Shown: positions 37,291 to 46,365 of the stretch, in pieces
Position numbering within the stretch: position 1 is the stretch's first letter
How the letters are laid out: each line of letters opens with the position of its first letter
Source: Hymenobacter crusticola
GTDB taxonomy: Bacteria > Bacteroidota > Bacteroidia > Cytophagales > Hymenobacteraceae
Length of the DNA stretch: 64,000 nucleotides
Assembly (NCBI RefSeq): GCF_002154225.1
Contig: NZ_MTSE01000001.1
Coordinates: 1-64,000 of the forward strand
Direction of reading: 5' to 3'
Notes under the pieces: model-generated
The model's input: only the letters and a program-made list of their open reading frames with translations
Told to the model about the DNA's origin: nothing
Databases searched by the model: none
Position numbers and translations under genes: made by a program

Positions 37291-37645
37291 ACTAAACGCA
37301 AAGGTGTGTGAGAAACACAGGACAGTATAACAATAGTAAGATTGGCGGTATTGCCGGGAAGCGAATTTGTTGTCAATAAGTTGAACGCCTTACGTAAGCG
37401 CGCAGAATAGGATGCATCGTTTTGCATTGGTGGCGTTCTTTCGATTGCTCACCCAAAGGCTAACGCATTGAAAATCAAAAGAACGATTTTGAAAATTTTT
37501 TAACTCCTTTTGGTGTTTCCAGAAGTACATCAGCAGTGCTAGGTTAGCACCTGTGGCAAGTGGTAGCAGCCTGTCTACTTTTTGTAGCCTCGCCCCGACC
37601 GTTTACTACGCTGTTTCGTACATCCCTGCCCACGTACTTCTTCCC
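37291..37645. other. Intergenic region upstream of msrA
   Basis: 355 bases between divergent genes; AT-rich around 37460-37515. No complete promoter, repeat or RNA was recognised. Confidence 0.3.
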
Positions 37646-38311
37646 ATGGCCAAATTGAAATTATACTTGTTAAGCTTGCTGCTTGTAGCCGCTGGCTGTT
37701 CCCAGAATACTTCCGACGCTCAAAGTGTAGTACGCTCGACGGCTGGCCCAGCTCCGAAAGAACTGCAGGGGTTGGCGGTTGCTACTTTTGCTGGCGGGTG
37801 TTTCTGGAGTTGCGAAGAGACGTTTGAAGAATTGCGCGGCGTGCGTGCAGCCGTTTCAGGCTACGCAGGCGGCACGGTAGCACACCCTAGCTATGAGCAA
37901 GTAGGGAGCGAAAATACCGGGCACGCCGAATCGGTGCAAGTGTACTACGACCCCAAGCAGATCAGCTACCAAACTTTGCTCGACGTCTTCTTCCTAGGTG
38001 CTCACGACCCCACGGAGCTAAATCGCCAAGGCCCCGACCAAGGTCCGCAGTACCGCTCAGTGGCTTTCTACCGCACGCCCCAGGAAAAGCAGGAAATTGA
38101 GGCGGCCATCAAACGCGTGAATGCCTCGAAGCACTACCCAGAGCCTGTCGTGACGCAGGTAGCGCCCTTCAAGCAGTTTTGGCCCGCTGAAGACTACCAC
38201 CAAGGCTTCTACCGACTGCATCCGAATCAGTCGTATATCCAGGCGGTATCGGAGCCCAAAGTGGAGAAATTTCAGAAAGCCTTTAAAGACAAGCTCAAAA
38301 ATCCGTTGTAA
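37646..38311 (+). CDS. msrA: Peptide methionine (S)-S-oxide reductase, lipoprotein form
   Basis: Reduces methionine-S-sulfoxide in proteins. The 221-residue protein carries a lipoprotein signal (MAKLKLYLLSLLLVAAGC, lipid on C18), so it acts in the cell envelope, unlike the usual cytoplasmic MsrA. The catalytic cysteine is C52 in AGGCFWSCEETF; SGYAGGTVAHPSYEQVGSENTGHAE (in part: GYAGGTVAHPSYEQV) and the late PAEDYHQGFYRLHPN are family signatures. An additional Cys at 56 may serve resolving. ATG 37646 is chosen because it yields the lipobox. Confidence 0.93.
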   Translation: MAKLKLYLLSLLLVAAGCSQNTSDAQSVVRSTAGPAPKELQGLAVATFAGGCFWSCEETFEELRGVRAAVSGYAGGTVAHPSYEQVGSENTGHAESVQVYYDPKQISYQTLLDVFFLGAHDPTELNRQGPDQGPQYRSVAFYRTPQEKQEIEAAIKRVNASKHYPEPVVTQVAPFKQFWPAEDYHQGFYRLHPNQSYIQAVSEPKVEKFQKAFKDKLKNPL

Positions 38312-38320
38312 GCTTGCTAA

Positions 38321-38383
38321 GTAGCAACAACGCGAAGGTAGCGCGGAGCATTTGTCTCGGCGCTACCTTCGCGTTGTTGCTAC
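38321..38383 (+). terminator. Long perfect-stem hairpin after msrA
   Basis: 24 nt (38321-38344) are exactly complementary to 38360-38383 around a 15-nt loop. It lies 9 bases after the msrA stop and 21 bases before the aminotransferase start, so it probably separates or attenuates the two genes. Confidence 0.7.
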
Positions 38384-38404
38384 CTAGCTTTATTTCACCG
38401 TATT

Positions 38405-39577
38405 ATGCCCTTGCCGCCGCTCGTCTCCAAGTTGCCCGATGTAGGCACCAGTATTTTCACCGTGATGACGCAGCTAGCCCAGGAGTGTGGCGCCATCAAC
38501 CTAGCTCAGGGCTTCCCGGATTATGATCCGCCGCAAGCGCTAACGGAAGCCTTGGCCCGACACGCACAAACCAACGGGCACCAACAATATGCCCCTATGC
38601 CGGGCTTGCTCCGCTTGCGGGAGCTGATCAGTGAGAAAACAGCGCAGCACTATCACGTGCCCGCTCCAGACCCAGTGACCGAAATCACCGTCACGAGCGG
38701 CGCCACCGAGGCCCTGTACGCCGTGCTGGCCGCTGTGGTGCGCCCCGGAGACGAAGTGATAGTGCTAGAGCCGGCTTATGACCTTTACGGACCGGCCATC
38801 CGGTTGCAGGGCGGCATCCCGGTATACGTATCGTTGCGCGCACCTACTTTTCGGCCCGATTGGAACGAAGTAGCGGCAGCCCTTTCGCCTAGCACCCGGC
38901 TAATTATGCTGAATTCGCCGCATAATCCGACCGGGGCCGTGCTCACGCCGGCCGACCTAGCGCAGCTAGCCGAACTGCTACGCCCCACGCCCACCCTGGT
39001 ACTGAGCGACGAAGTGTACGAGCACATGGTGTACGATGGGCAGCAGCACCACAGTGTGCTCCAGCAGCCTGAGCTTGCCGAGCGGGCATTTGTGCTATCG
39101 TCTTTTGGCAAAACGTACCACGCAACGGGCTGGAAGGTGGGCTATTGCATTGCCCCGCCTGCCCTTACGGCTGAGCTACGGCGCATTCACCAGTTTCTCA
39201 CGTTCAGCGTTAGCACACCCACCCAACATGCCTTGGCTGATGTGTTAGGTGATGCCACCCATTACCAGACGCTACCAGCCTTTTACCAGCACAAACGCGA
39301 CCTGTTTGCGGACTTGATGCGTTCCACGGGGTTTGACTTACTACCCACACCGGGCGCCTATTTTCAGGTAGCACGCTATGACCGGCTTTCGTCGGCAGAC
39401 GATTATACATTTGCTCAGCGCCTTACCCGAGAAGCAGGTGTTGCGGTTGTACCGGTTTCCGCTTTCTATCACCACACCCAGAATCAGGGGTTGGTGCGTT
39501 TTTGCTTCGCTAAACGCGAGGAAACCCTGCTATCTGCTGCCGAGAGGCTACAAAGGTTCGGGGATACTCTACAGTAA
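38405..39577 (+). CDS. Methionine aminotransferase (PLP-dependent)
   Basis: A 390-residue class I aminotransferase resembling E. coli YbdL, which prefers methionine and glutamine; it can convert 2-keto-4-methylthiobutyrate to methionine at the end of methionine salvage. The PLP lysine is K236 in SSFGKTYHATGWKVGY; NSPHNPTG is at 170-177 and the PLP-contacting D202 in LSDEVYEH. The typical N-terminal INLAQGFPDYDPP is at 31-43. The omega-amidase gene follows on the same strand, consistent with tandem action on the ketoglutaramate formed from glutamine. Confidence 0.92.
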   Translation: MPLPPLVSKLPDVGTSIFTVMTQLAQECGAINLAQGFPDYDPPQALTEALARHAQTNGHQQYAPMPGLLRLRELISEKTAQHYHVPAPDPVTEITVTSGATEALYAVLAAVVRPGDEVIVLEPAYDLYGPAIRLQGGIPVYVSLRAPTFRPDWNEVAAALSPSTRLIMLNSPHNPTGAVLTPADLAQLAELLRPTPTLVLSDEVYEHMVYDGQQHHSVLQQPELAERAFVLSSFGKTYHATGWKVGYCIAPPALTAELRRIHQFLTFSVSTPTQHALADVLGDATHYQTLPAFYQHKRDLFADLMRSTGFDLLPTPGAYFQVARYDRLSSADDYTFAQRLTREAGVAVVPVSAFYHHTQNQGLVRFCFAKREETLLSAAERLQRFGDTLQ

Positions 39578-39578
39578 A

Positions 39579-39601
39579 TGATCCTATTTGCATTAGGATC
39601 A
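39579..39601 (+). terminator. Short hairpin after the aminotransferase gene
   Basis: TGATCCTA (39579-39586) pairs with TAGGATCA (39594-39601) around a 7-nt loop right after the stop codon; a modest candidate terminator. Confidence 0.4.
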
Positions 39602-39747
39602 ACCAAGAAATAATTTTTGTATATTACTAATAATCAGACCAAAACAAGAGTATCTGAATTAATGCTAAAATCTTGCATTATTTCTCTTTTTTTTATCAAT
39701 TTTTCGTTTGATATTTCCAGCTAATTCGTCCGCCTATTTGCTCTATA

Positions 39748-40530
39748 ATGTCTGATTTCACCGTCTCATTCATTCAGAAGTCTTTACAATGGCATGATTC
39801 GGCTGCTAACCTTGCCGAGTTTGGCCGCTACATCGATCAGATATCTATCCCCACTGATCTGATTATTCTGCCCGAAATGTTCACTACGGGCTTTACCATG
39901 GAAGCGCCAACGGTAGCCGAGACAATGGATGGCCCTAGCGTTGCGTGGCTGCGCAAAACGGCTGCCGCCACCAATGCCGTCGTGACGGGTAGCTTGGTAG
40001 TTCGCGACGAAGATGGCGGCTTCTACAACCGCCTGTTGTGGGTACGACCCGATGGCTCCTTGAACTATTACAATAAACGCCATTTGTTCACGATGGCCGG
40101 GGAACATCATACCTACCAACCCGGCACCGATAGAATGATAGAAGAATGGCGCGGCTGGCGGATTTGTCCGCTCGTGTGCTATGATTTGCGCTTTCCCGTG
40201 TGGAGCCGCAACCTAGCTAGTAACCCTTACGACTTATTGCTGTACGTAGCCAACTGGCCAGCCGCACGCCGCACCGCCTGGACGACCTTGCTCCGGGCCC
40301 GTGCCATTGAGAATATTGCCTACACAGTGGGAGTTAACTGCGTAGGCGCCGATGGCAATGGCATTTCCTACACCGGCGACTCCGCCCTGCTAGACATGCG
40401 CGGCGAGTATCTGGTGGAAGTTGGTAATCAAGAAACTAGCATCACACGCACGCTACGGCGCGCTGACTTAGAGTCGTTCCGGGCCCGCTTCCCTGCCTTG
40501 CAGGATGCAGACGAATTCACACTTTCTTAG
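39748..40530 (+). CDS. Omega-amidase, nitrilase superfamily (YafV-like)
   Basis: A 260-residue carbon-nitrogen hydrolase. The catalytic triad is visible: E43 in ILPEMFTTGF, K110 in YYNKRHLF and C144 in ICPLVCYDLRFP. YafV-type enzymes hydrolyse 2-oxoglutaramate, the product of glutamine transamination. Placement after a methionine aminotransferase matches the known pairing in methionine salvage. No signal peptide. Start ATG 39748. Confidence 0.92.
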   Translation: MSDFTVSFIQKSLQWHDSAANLAEFGRYIDQISIPTDLIILPEMFTTGFTMEAPTVAETMDGPSVAWLRKTAAATNAVVTGSLVVRDEDGGFYNRLLWVRPDGSLNYYNKRHLFTMAGEHHTYQPGTDRMIEEWRGWRICPLVCYDLRFPVWSRNLASNPYDLLLYVANWPAARRTAWTTLLRARAIENIAYTVGVNCVGADGNGISYTGDSALLDMRGEYLVEVGNQETSITRTLRRADLESFRARFPALQDADEFTLS

Positions 40531-40537
40531 TCGGCGC

Positions 40538-42796
40538 TTACTGCACTACCAGCCGCTGGGTGACTAGTACCCCGTCCGTAGTTTCGCAGCGCACGATGTA
40601 TACTCCTCCGGCTAAGCCTTCGAGCGCCAAAGTATGCTGCCGGGCTGCCGTAGCACTTACGCGCACCGTCCGGCCAGTCACGTCGAGCAGGGCCACGCGC
40701 ACGGGCTTAGCCGCCTCAACGGTAGCCGTAGCGGTAGCCGGGTTAGGGTACACGCTGAAGGCCAGCGCCGCTACGGCAGCTGGTGAGGTAGCTAGCACGG
40801 TGCTGCGGGCCGCCATGGCCACTACACCACCCGTTTCCAACCCAACTAGCAGCTCGGGGATATTGTCCCCATTCAAATCGGCGGCTACGGGGGCTAGACG
40901 GCCGGAGCCAAGTTGAACCCCTTGATACTGCGCCGTAACGGGGTTGTACAGCACATCCGTGCGGTCGGTAAACAACCCTGTTTGCGCTCGATAATTCGGA
41001 AACAAATGCAAGTCGCCTGAGGCATCGGCGGTAAGCAGATCAGGCGTGCCGTCGGCATCAACATCTGCTACGGTGGGATGCAGGTTCACGGGTCGGGTAC
41101 CGGTCGACGTCCGAATTTGGCCAAAGTCATTGTTAACCAGTGCAAACGCTTGACTCAACGGCTGGCTGCCCGTGTTGCGGTAATAGCGCAACGAATAGCC
41201 CGGAAAGTCAGTCGTATTGATGTTCGTGCCCAGTAATAGGTCTACGTTGCCGTCGCCATCCACGTCGGTGAAGCAAGGCGCGTCGTACAAACGGTTTGGG
41301 ATGCCCGTGATGGCTACCGCGGCACCCACGTTGAAGGCAGCGGGCTGCCCAGCCGGCGCCGTGTTCAGCACGTAATAGATGCTGTTCTGATTTTGCACCG
41401 CCGTCGAAAAAGCTAGGTCCAAGGCACCATCCCGGTTCAGATCGACAAGCACTGGCTTCAGCCCCGCAAAGCGGCGGCTCGACAGACCTAGGTAGTCGGT
41501 GTCCAGAAGTTTGAAAACTGGCTTGGTACGGCTGCCGACGTTGCGATAATAATATAGTGACGAACGGTAGCGGCCATTGGCATTGGCGCGGCTGGTGCTG
41601 CCCACCAGCATATCCACGAGTCCGTCGCCGTCGAGGTCGCCCAGCGCGGGCGCTGCGCCTTCGCTCACCTCAATCATGTCGCGCTGCAAAAAGTCGGACT
41701 GCCGAAAAGCGAAGCTAGGTGCGTTGCTAGTACTCGTATTCTCGTAGAACATCACCGCCTGCCGCGAGTCGACAGTATCCTGGTTGTCATACAAGTTAGG
41801 AGCCACTACTAGGTCTGGGCGACCATCGAAGGTAACGTCGATGGAATAGGCAGCCGGAAAATTGGTGATGCGCACCGGCGTGGTGCCCGCCGGGAAATTG
41901 GTGTTCACGCTGCTCGCCGACATGGTGGCTTGCAGCGCTGTGCCCTGGTTGGTGAGGCTTACCAGTTCGGTGCAGTAGTCGCGGCCGGTTAGCACGTCCT
42001 GGTCGCCGTCGCCGTCGAGGTCGATGGCGAGCAAGTTGCGGCCGCTGGTGTGGTTCACCTGCCCCGGCCGGCACGAAACATTCCCAAATAAAAACTCGGT
42101 GCATGTAGCCGTGCAGCCGTAGAGATTCGCCCACGTTGAGGTCTCCTGGCGAAAGCTGAGTCCCCCGCACGCGGCGCTATTGTTCAGATAAAGCTCTACG
42201 GTGGAGCTAGCTATCCAGTCGAAGGTGATAATATCAAGTTTACCATCACCATTGATGTCGCGGATATCAGGCATGTTGGCGCTTCCCGTAATAATGTTGC
42301 CACTGTTGTTGGTGGTATTGAAAAAGGAAAGCTGGTCGTTGACGAGCTGAAAGGTAGGTCGCCCGCCCGCCCCGGCCACATTGCGAAACAAGCGAATATT
42401 CCCCCCTGGGGCCCAAGCAAATAGATCGGGACGGTTGTCACAATCATAGTCACGCAGCAGCGCCCACCCTTGCAGATCAGGCGGGAATATGGCCGCGTAT
42501 TCGGGAGCTAGCTTCCAAGCGCGGCCCCCAGCCGCCGCCACGTTGAGGTAGGCAACGGAGCGCTGCGACATACGGTCGAATACGTAAAGGTCGAGCTGGT
42601 TGTCGCCGTTGAGGTCGATGGTGGAGAATTGCGGCGAATTGAAGCCCCCCGCCCACGCGTTGCGCAAGGTGTCGGTGCCGTGCACTACTTTTGCCGCCGC
42701 TTGGTACTGCCAGCCAAACCGCTGCCCCGATTGGGCGTGCAAAGCTAGGTGCTGGCCGAGCAGCAGAAACAGAATTATCAGTATTCGTTGCAGCAT
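40538..42796 (-). CDS. FG-GAP/VCBS repeat protein with T9SS sorting domain
   Basis: A 752-residue exported protein (signal MLQRILIILFLLLGQHLALHAQ). At least seven calcium-binding-type FG-GAP/VCBS loops are visible (for example DLNGDNQLDLYV, DINGDGKLDI, DLDGDGDQDVL, DLDGDGLVDML, DLNRDGALDLAF, DVDGDGNVDLLL, DVDADGTPDLL), suggesting a beta-propeller of integrin alpha type. The last 75 residues are a type A T9SS sorting domain (FSVYPNPATATATVEAAK; GGVYIVRCETTDGVLVTQRL). It is likely a surface adhesin or scaffold secreted through SprA. It converges with the omega-amidase gene, 7 bases apart. Confidence 0.88.
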   Translation of the reverse strand: MLQRILIILFLLLGQHLALHAQSGQRFGWQYQAAAKVVHGTDTLRNAWAGGFNSPQFSTIDLNGDNQLDLYVFDRMSQRSVAYLNVAAAGGRAWKLAPEYAAIFPPDLQGWALLRDYDCDNRPDLFAWAPGGNIRLFRNVAGAGGRPTFQLVNDQLSFFNTTNNSGNIITGSANMPDIRDINGDGKLDIITFDWIASSTVELYLNNSAACGGLSFRQETSTWANLYGCTATCTEFLFGNVSCRPGQVNHTSGRNLLAIDLDGDGDQDVLTGRDYCTELVSLTNQGTALQATMSASSVNTNFPAGTTPVRITNFPAAYSIDVTFDGRPDLVVAPNLYDNQDTVDSRQAVMFYENTSTSNAPSFAFRQSDFLQRDMIEVSEGAAPALGDLDGDGLVDMLVGSTSRANANGRYRSSLYYYRNVGSRTKPVFKLLDTDYLGLSSRRFAGLKPVLVDLNRDGALDLAFSTAVQNQNSIYYVLNTAPAGQPAAFNVGAAVAITGIPNRLYDAPCFTDVDGDGNVDLLLGTNINTTDFPGYSLRYYRNTGSQPLSQAFALVNNDFGQIRTSTGTRPVNLHPTVADVDADGTPDLLTADASGDLHLFPNYRAQTGLFTDRTDVLYNPVTAQYQGVQLGSGRLAPVAADLNGDNIPELLVGLETGGVVAMAARSTVLATSPAAVAALAFSVYPNPATATATVEAAKPVRVALLDVTGRTVRVSATAARQHTLALEGLAGGVYIVRCETTDGVLVTQRLVVQ

Positions 42797-42901
42797 AAGG
42801 CGATGGGCGAATGCATCAGTAGTTAAATGGCAAAAAGACAGTTGTCTATCTGCTTCAGCTTCATAAATGTAGGAACGACTAAATGGTTCACGCTATTATT
42901 A

Positions 42902-42961
42902 AGAGTGACTGAGTGGATCTATAAACGACCTTATTCAGTCACTCAACCACTCAGTCACTCT
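42902..42961. repeat. Inverted repeat of GAGTGACTGAG units upstream of murF
   Basis: 15 nt at 42902-42916 are exactly complementary to 42947-42961, with a further TCAGTCACTCA copy inside at 42934-42945. The same motif family (GAGTAACTGAG) forms the inverted repeat downstream of murF, so murF is bracketed by related elements. Confidence 0.65.
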
Positions 42962-42975
42962 CTAGTTACTCTCCC

Positions 42976-44280
42976 ATGAAAGATGTAGCGGCGCTCTACG
43001 CCCACTACCAGCAGTGTACCGCCGTCAGCACCGATTCGCGGCAGGCCCAGGAGGGCACGTTGTTCTTCGCCCTGAACGGACCTAGCTTTCGGGGCCGCGA
43101 CTTTGCCCCGCAGGCCCTGGCGAAAGGCGCCCGCCACGCCGTCGTCGATGACGCTGACCTAGCCGCTACCGACCCGGCGCGTTATACCTACGCCTCTGAT
43201 CCGCTCGAAGCCCTGCAGCAACTCGCGCAGTATCACCGGCGGCAGCTCACCATTCCGGTGCTGGCCATTACGGGTTCCAATGGCAAAACCACGACGAAGG
43301 AATTGGTAAATGCCGTGCTGAGCCGCCGCTACCGCGTGCAGTACACGCGCGGCAACCTCAACAACCACATCGGCGTGCCCCTCACTTTGCTCAGCATCCG
43401 TCCTGAGGAGCACGAGCTAGCTATTGTGGAGATGGGCGCCAACCACCAGGGTGAAATTGCGTTGCTCAGCAGTATTGCGGAACCCACGCACGGCCTCATC
43501 ACCAATATTGGAAAAGCCCACCTCGAAGGCTTCGGCGGCGAAGAAGGCGTAGCCAAGGGCAAAAGTGAGCTATTTCAATACCTAGCTGCCCACGACGGCA
43601 CGGCGTTCATCAACACCACCGACCCCAAGCTCCCCGGCCTCGGTGCGCCAGTAGCCAAGCGCGTGACATATCCTAACCAAGGCGACACCTATCCGGCGCG
43701 GCTCGTGACGAATAACGAGGCTACTGTTTCACTTTTCCTGTTCGACAACACGCTGGTAGAAGCGCAAATAACAGGCGTGTATAACTTTCCAAACCTAGCG
43801 GCCGCGGCCGCAGTAGGTGCTCACTTCGAGGTTCCCGTGGCCGATATTGCGGAAGCGTTGGCGAGTTATGCCCCTACCAACAACCGTTCGCAGCTAGTCC
43901 AAACTGGCCGCAACACCCTCGTGCTCGACGCCTACAACGCCAACCCGTCGTCGATGGCAGCGGCGCTGGCCAGCTTTGTACAACGGCCCGGTCGCGCGGA
44001 AGACAAGGTGGCCATTTTAGGCGACATGTTTGAGCTAGGCTCCGAAAGCGCCGCCGAACATCAAGCCCTAGGGGTCCTACTCGCCGGTTTACCCATCAAC
44101 ACGGTCGTGCTGTGTGGTCAGGAAATGCGCCACGCCGCCGAAGCTAGCTCCGCTTTCCATTATTTTCCTACCAAAGGAGAAGCCACCGCTTGGTTGCAGC
44201 AACAGCAGTTGCAAGGCCGCCAAGTACTAATAAAAGGCTCTCGTGGCATGGGCCTAGAAACACTCACGGAGCTTCTGTAG
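42976..44280 (+). CDS. murF: UDP-N-acetylmuramoyl-tripeptide--D-alanyl-D-alanine ligase
   Basis: Adds D-Ala-D-Ala to the UDP-MurNAc-tripeptide, the last cytoplasmic step of peptidoglycan precursor synthesis. The 434-residue protein has the three Mur ligase domains: N-terminal substrate domain (STDSRQAQEGTLFFAL), central ATPase with P-loop ITGSNGKTTTKEL (K104) and the NHIGVPLTLLSI and EMGANHQGEI motifs, and a C-terminal domain with DAYNANPSSMAAAL. It is outside the usual mur/dcw cluster, as MurF often is in Bacteroidota. Start ATG 42976. Confidence 0.95.
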   Translation: MKDVAALYAHYQQCTAVSTDSRQAQEGTLFFALNGPSFRGRDFAPQALAKGARHAVVDDADLAATDPARYTYASDPLEALQQLAQYHRRQLTIPVLAITGSNGKTTTKELVNAVLSRRYRVQYTRGNLNNHIGVPLTLLSIRPEEHELAIVEMGANHQGEIALLSSIAEPTHGLITNIGKAHLEGFGGEEGVAKGKSELFQYLAAHDGTAFINTTDPKLPGLGAPVAKRVTYPNQGDTYPARLVTNNEATVSLFLFDNTLVEAQITGVYNFPNLAAAAAVGAHFEVPVADIAEALASYAPTNNRSQLVQTGRNTLVLDAYNANPSSMAAALASFVQRPGRAEDKVAILGDMFELGSESAAEHQALGVLLAGLPINTVVLCGQEMRHAAEASSAFHYFPTKGEATAWLQQQQLQGRQVLIKGSRGMGLETLTELL

Positions 44281-44360
44281 CGAGTAACTGAGCAGCGGAG
44301 TAACTGAGTAAGTTGTTCAACGATAACCTACTCAGTTACTCCGCTGCTCAGTTACTCGCT
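44279..44360. terminator. Inverted repeat bounded by two stop codons
   Basis: 32 nt at 44279-44310 are the exact reverse complement of 44329-44360, with an 18-nt loop. The left arm begins inside the murF stop codon and the right arm ends inside the stop codon of the convergent rfbC. Each arm holds two GAGTAACTGAG copies. A likely bidirectional terminator. Confidence 0.75.
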
Positions 44361-44901
44361 AAAAGGGGCTATCAAACTCGGCTAGGGTAGGCAACACTTG
44401 GTCTTTGGGAGAAACTGTTGGGTTCGTTACTCCCCACGCAATGTTGAGCTGTGGGTCGTTCCACAAGAGGCCACCTTCCGCTTGAGGTGCGTAGTAATCG
44501 GTGCACTTGTAGAGAAATAACGTATTGTCCTCCAGTGCCGTGAAGCCGTGTGCGAAGCCTACGGGCACGTAGAGCATATTATAGCGTGCGGCGTCTAGCT
44601 CTACGGTTAGATGCTGGCCGTAGGTAGGCGAGTCTTTGCGTATATCTACAATCACATCGAGTGCCCGACCGGCCGCCACGCGCACGAGCTTGGCTTGGGC
44701 GTGGGGCGGGCGCTGAAAGTGCAGCCCACGCACCACCCCTCGGTCGGAGCGCGACTGGTTGTCTTGCACCCAGTTGCCTACGATGCCAGCTTCTTCCATG
44801 CGCTTGGCACTGAATGATTCGAAGAATGCGCCACGTGCGTCGCCAAAAACACGGGGCATCACTTCTACTACGCCCGGTATATCGAAGTATTTGAACTCCA
44901 T
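44359..44901 (-). CDS. rfbC: dTDP-4-dehydrorhamnose 3,5-epimerase
   Basis: Cupin-fold epimerase (RmlC) of dTDP-L-rhamnose synthesis; the 180-residue length is standard. Catalytic H61 lies in VRGLHFQ and Y131 in LFLYKCTDYY; the substrate loop NQSRSDRGVVRG precedes it, and YVPVGFAHGF is at 111-120. rfbA, B and D are not nearby, so the rest of the pathway must lie elsewhere. A glycosyltransferase gene lies 60 bases upstream on the same strand. Start ATG 44901. Confidence 0.94.
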   Translation of the reverse strand: MEFKYFDIPGVVEVMPRVFGDARGAFFESFSAKRMEEAGIVGNWVQDNQSRSDRGVVRGLHFQRPPHAQAKLVRVAAGRALDVIVDIRKDSPTYGQHLTVELDAARYNMLYVPVGFAHGFTALEDNTLFLYKCTDYYAPQAEGGLLWNDPQLNIAWGVTNPTVSPKDQVLPTLAEFDSPF

Positions 44902-44961
44902 TTAGATAATAACTACAGATTATAACTACCTAGCTCAAGCCCGAACAATTGAGGCGCCAAG

Positions 44962-46101
44962 TTACGTACCAGGCGCGACACGACGCCTCGCCTGGGTGGC
45001 CTCGGTCACGACGCGCAAGTATTTTTCGAGCACGATGCGTTCATCGAACTTCTCAACAGCTAGCTGCCGGCTGGCCTGTCCCATAGCATGCAGGGCCTGA
45101 TCGGAGAGCCGCAGAACTTGGAGCATTTTGTCGGCTAGATCGGGGCCATTGCGTACTTGGCAGAGCAGGCCGTTGTATTGGTCGATGACGGTTTCGCGGC
45201 AGCCGGGCACGTCGGTGGTTACAATGGGTTTGCCCATGGCGGCGGCTTCGAGCAGCGTTTTGGGCGTGCCTTCGCGGTAAGAAGGCAACACCACGCAGTC
45301 GGCGCGGCCGATGTGCTCGGCTACGTTGTCGGAGGTACCTAGGTATTCGATGTTGCCAGCTTGCAGCCACTGTTCGAACACCACCCGCTTCACGCCAATG
45401 TTGCCCGATTCGTCGATACCTCCGAGCAGCTGCACGCGCGTACCGGGCATGGCCTCGCGTACGATCCGCGCCGCTTCGAAGTATTCTTCAATGCCTTTCT
45501 CGTAAAGCACGCGCGCAATCATCAAGAAAGTAAACGGCTGCTGGCGCTTGAACTCCGTAGCCGGCTGAAAGCGCTGCACGTCGATACCCGAACCAGGCAG
45601 TAGGTCGGTGATTTCGGGGCGCACGAGGCGGTGCTGCAAGAACAGCTGCCGGTCGTCGTCGTTCTGAAAGAACACGCGGTGCGGAAACTTGAACGCGAAG
45701 CGGTAGAGCCCCAGTGCCACTCGGCTGACCAAGTTCTGAATCAGAAACACCGTACCCAGGCCCGAGACATTATTCACGCACGGAATACCGGCGATGCGCG
45801 CCGCCAACGTGCCGTAGATGTTGGGCTTAATGGTGTATTGCAACACTACATCGGGCCGCTCGCGGCGGTACACCTGGTAGAAGCGTCGGGTGAGCTGGGC
45901 ATCTTTTACGGGGTTGGTGCCTTTGTTCTCCATCCGAATCGGCACGTAGCGGCAACCTAGCTCGGTTTCGAGGCGGGCCGAATAGTCGTCGGGTGGGGCA
46001 ATGGCCAGCACTTCATGCCCGGCCGCTTGCAGGGCTTTTACCAAGCTCCGCCGGAAATTCCAGATGTTCCAGGAGGTATTAATAACAATTGCGACGCGCA
46101 T
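44962..46101 (-). CDS. Glycosyltransferase family 4 protein
   Basis: A 379-residue GT-B glycosyltransferase. It starts MRVAIVINTSWNIWNFRRSL, a family-typical N-terminus of transferases like those acting on surface polysaccharides (GT4, WbnK/PglA-like). The nucleotide-sugar site is LPSYREGTPKTLLEAAAMGKP near 275-295. The gene is upstream of rfbC on the same strand, so it could use dTDP-rhamnose (inference). Start ATG 46101. Confidence 0.9.
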   Translation of the reverse strand: MRVAIVINTSWNIWNFRRSLVKALQAAGHEVLAIAPPDDYSARLETELGCRYVPIRMENKGTNPVKDAQLTRRFYQVYRRERPDVVLQYTIKPNIYGTLAARIAGIPCVNNVSGLGTVFLIQNLVSRVALGLYRFAFKFPHRVFFQNDDDRQLFLQHRLVRPEITDLLPGSGIDVQRFQPATEFKRQQPFTFLMIARVLYEKGIEEYFEAARIVREAMPGTRVQLLGGIDESGNIGVKRVVFEQWLQAGNIEYLGTSDNVAEHIGRADCVVLPSYREGTPKTLLEAAAMGKPIVTTDVPGCRETVIDQYNGLLCQVRNGPDLADKMLQVLRLSDQALHAMGQASRQLAVEKFDERIVLEKYLRVVTEATQARRRVAPGT

Positions 46102-46123
46102 GAACCACGAGTTATTCGGGCCG

Positions 46124-46131
46124 CAAAGGTA
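46124..46131 (-). promoter_or_regulatory. -7 promoter element for the glycosyltransferase/rfbC pair
   Basis: TACCTTTG on the minus strand matches TAnnTTTG and lies 23 bases before the glycosyltransferase start. No good -33 TTTG is at the expected distance. Confidence 0.45.
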
Positions 46132-46365
46132 AAAGCTAATTAAAGTATCTCAGCTATTTAGCATAAGATACCGGATAAGTGCTACCTTATCCCGCTTCTT
46201 TCGCATTTACAACTTTCAGGGGCTCTTCGGAGCGCTAGCAAGCTCGGCCGTAACACACCTAGCCTAGGTGGCCCGGTGCGTAATAGTTTGATAACGCGTC
46301 GGGCCACCAGCAATTCTTTTTCTTTGTTGCGCATCACACCTTTTTTCACCCTCAACCCCAACCCT

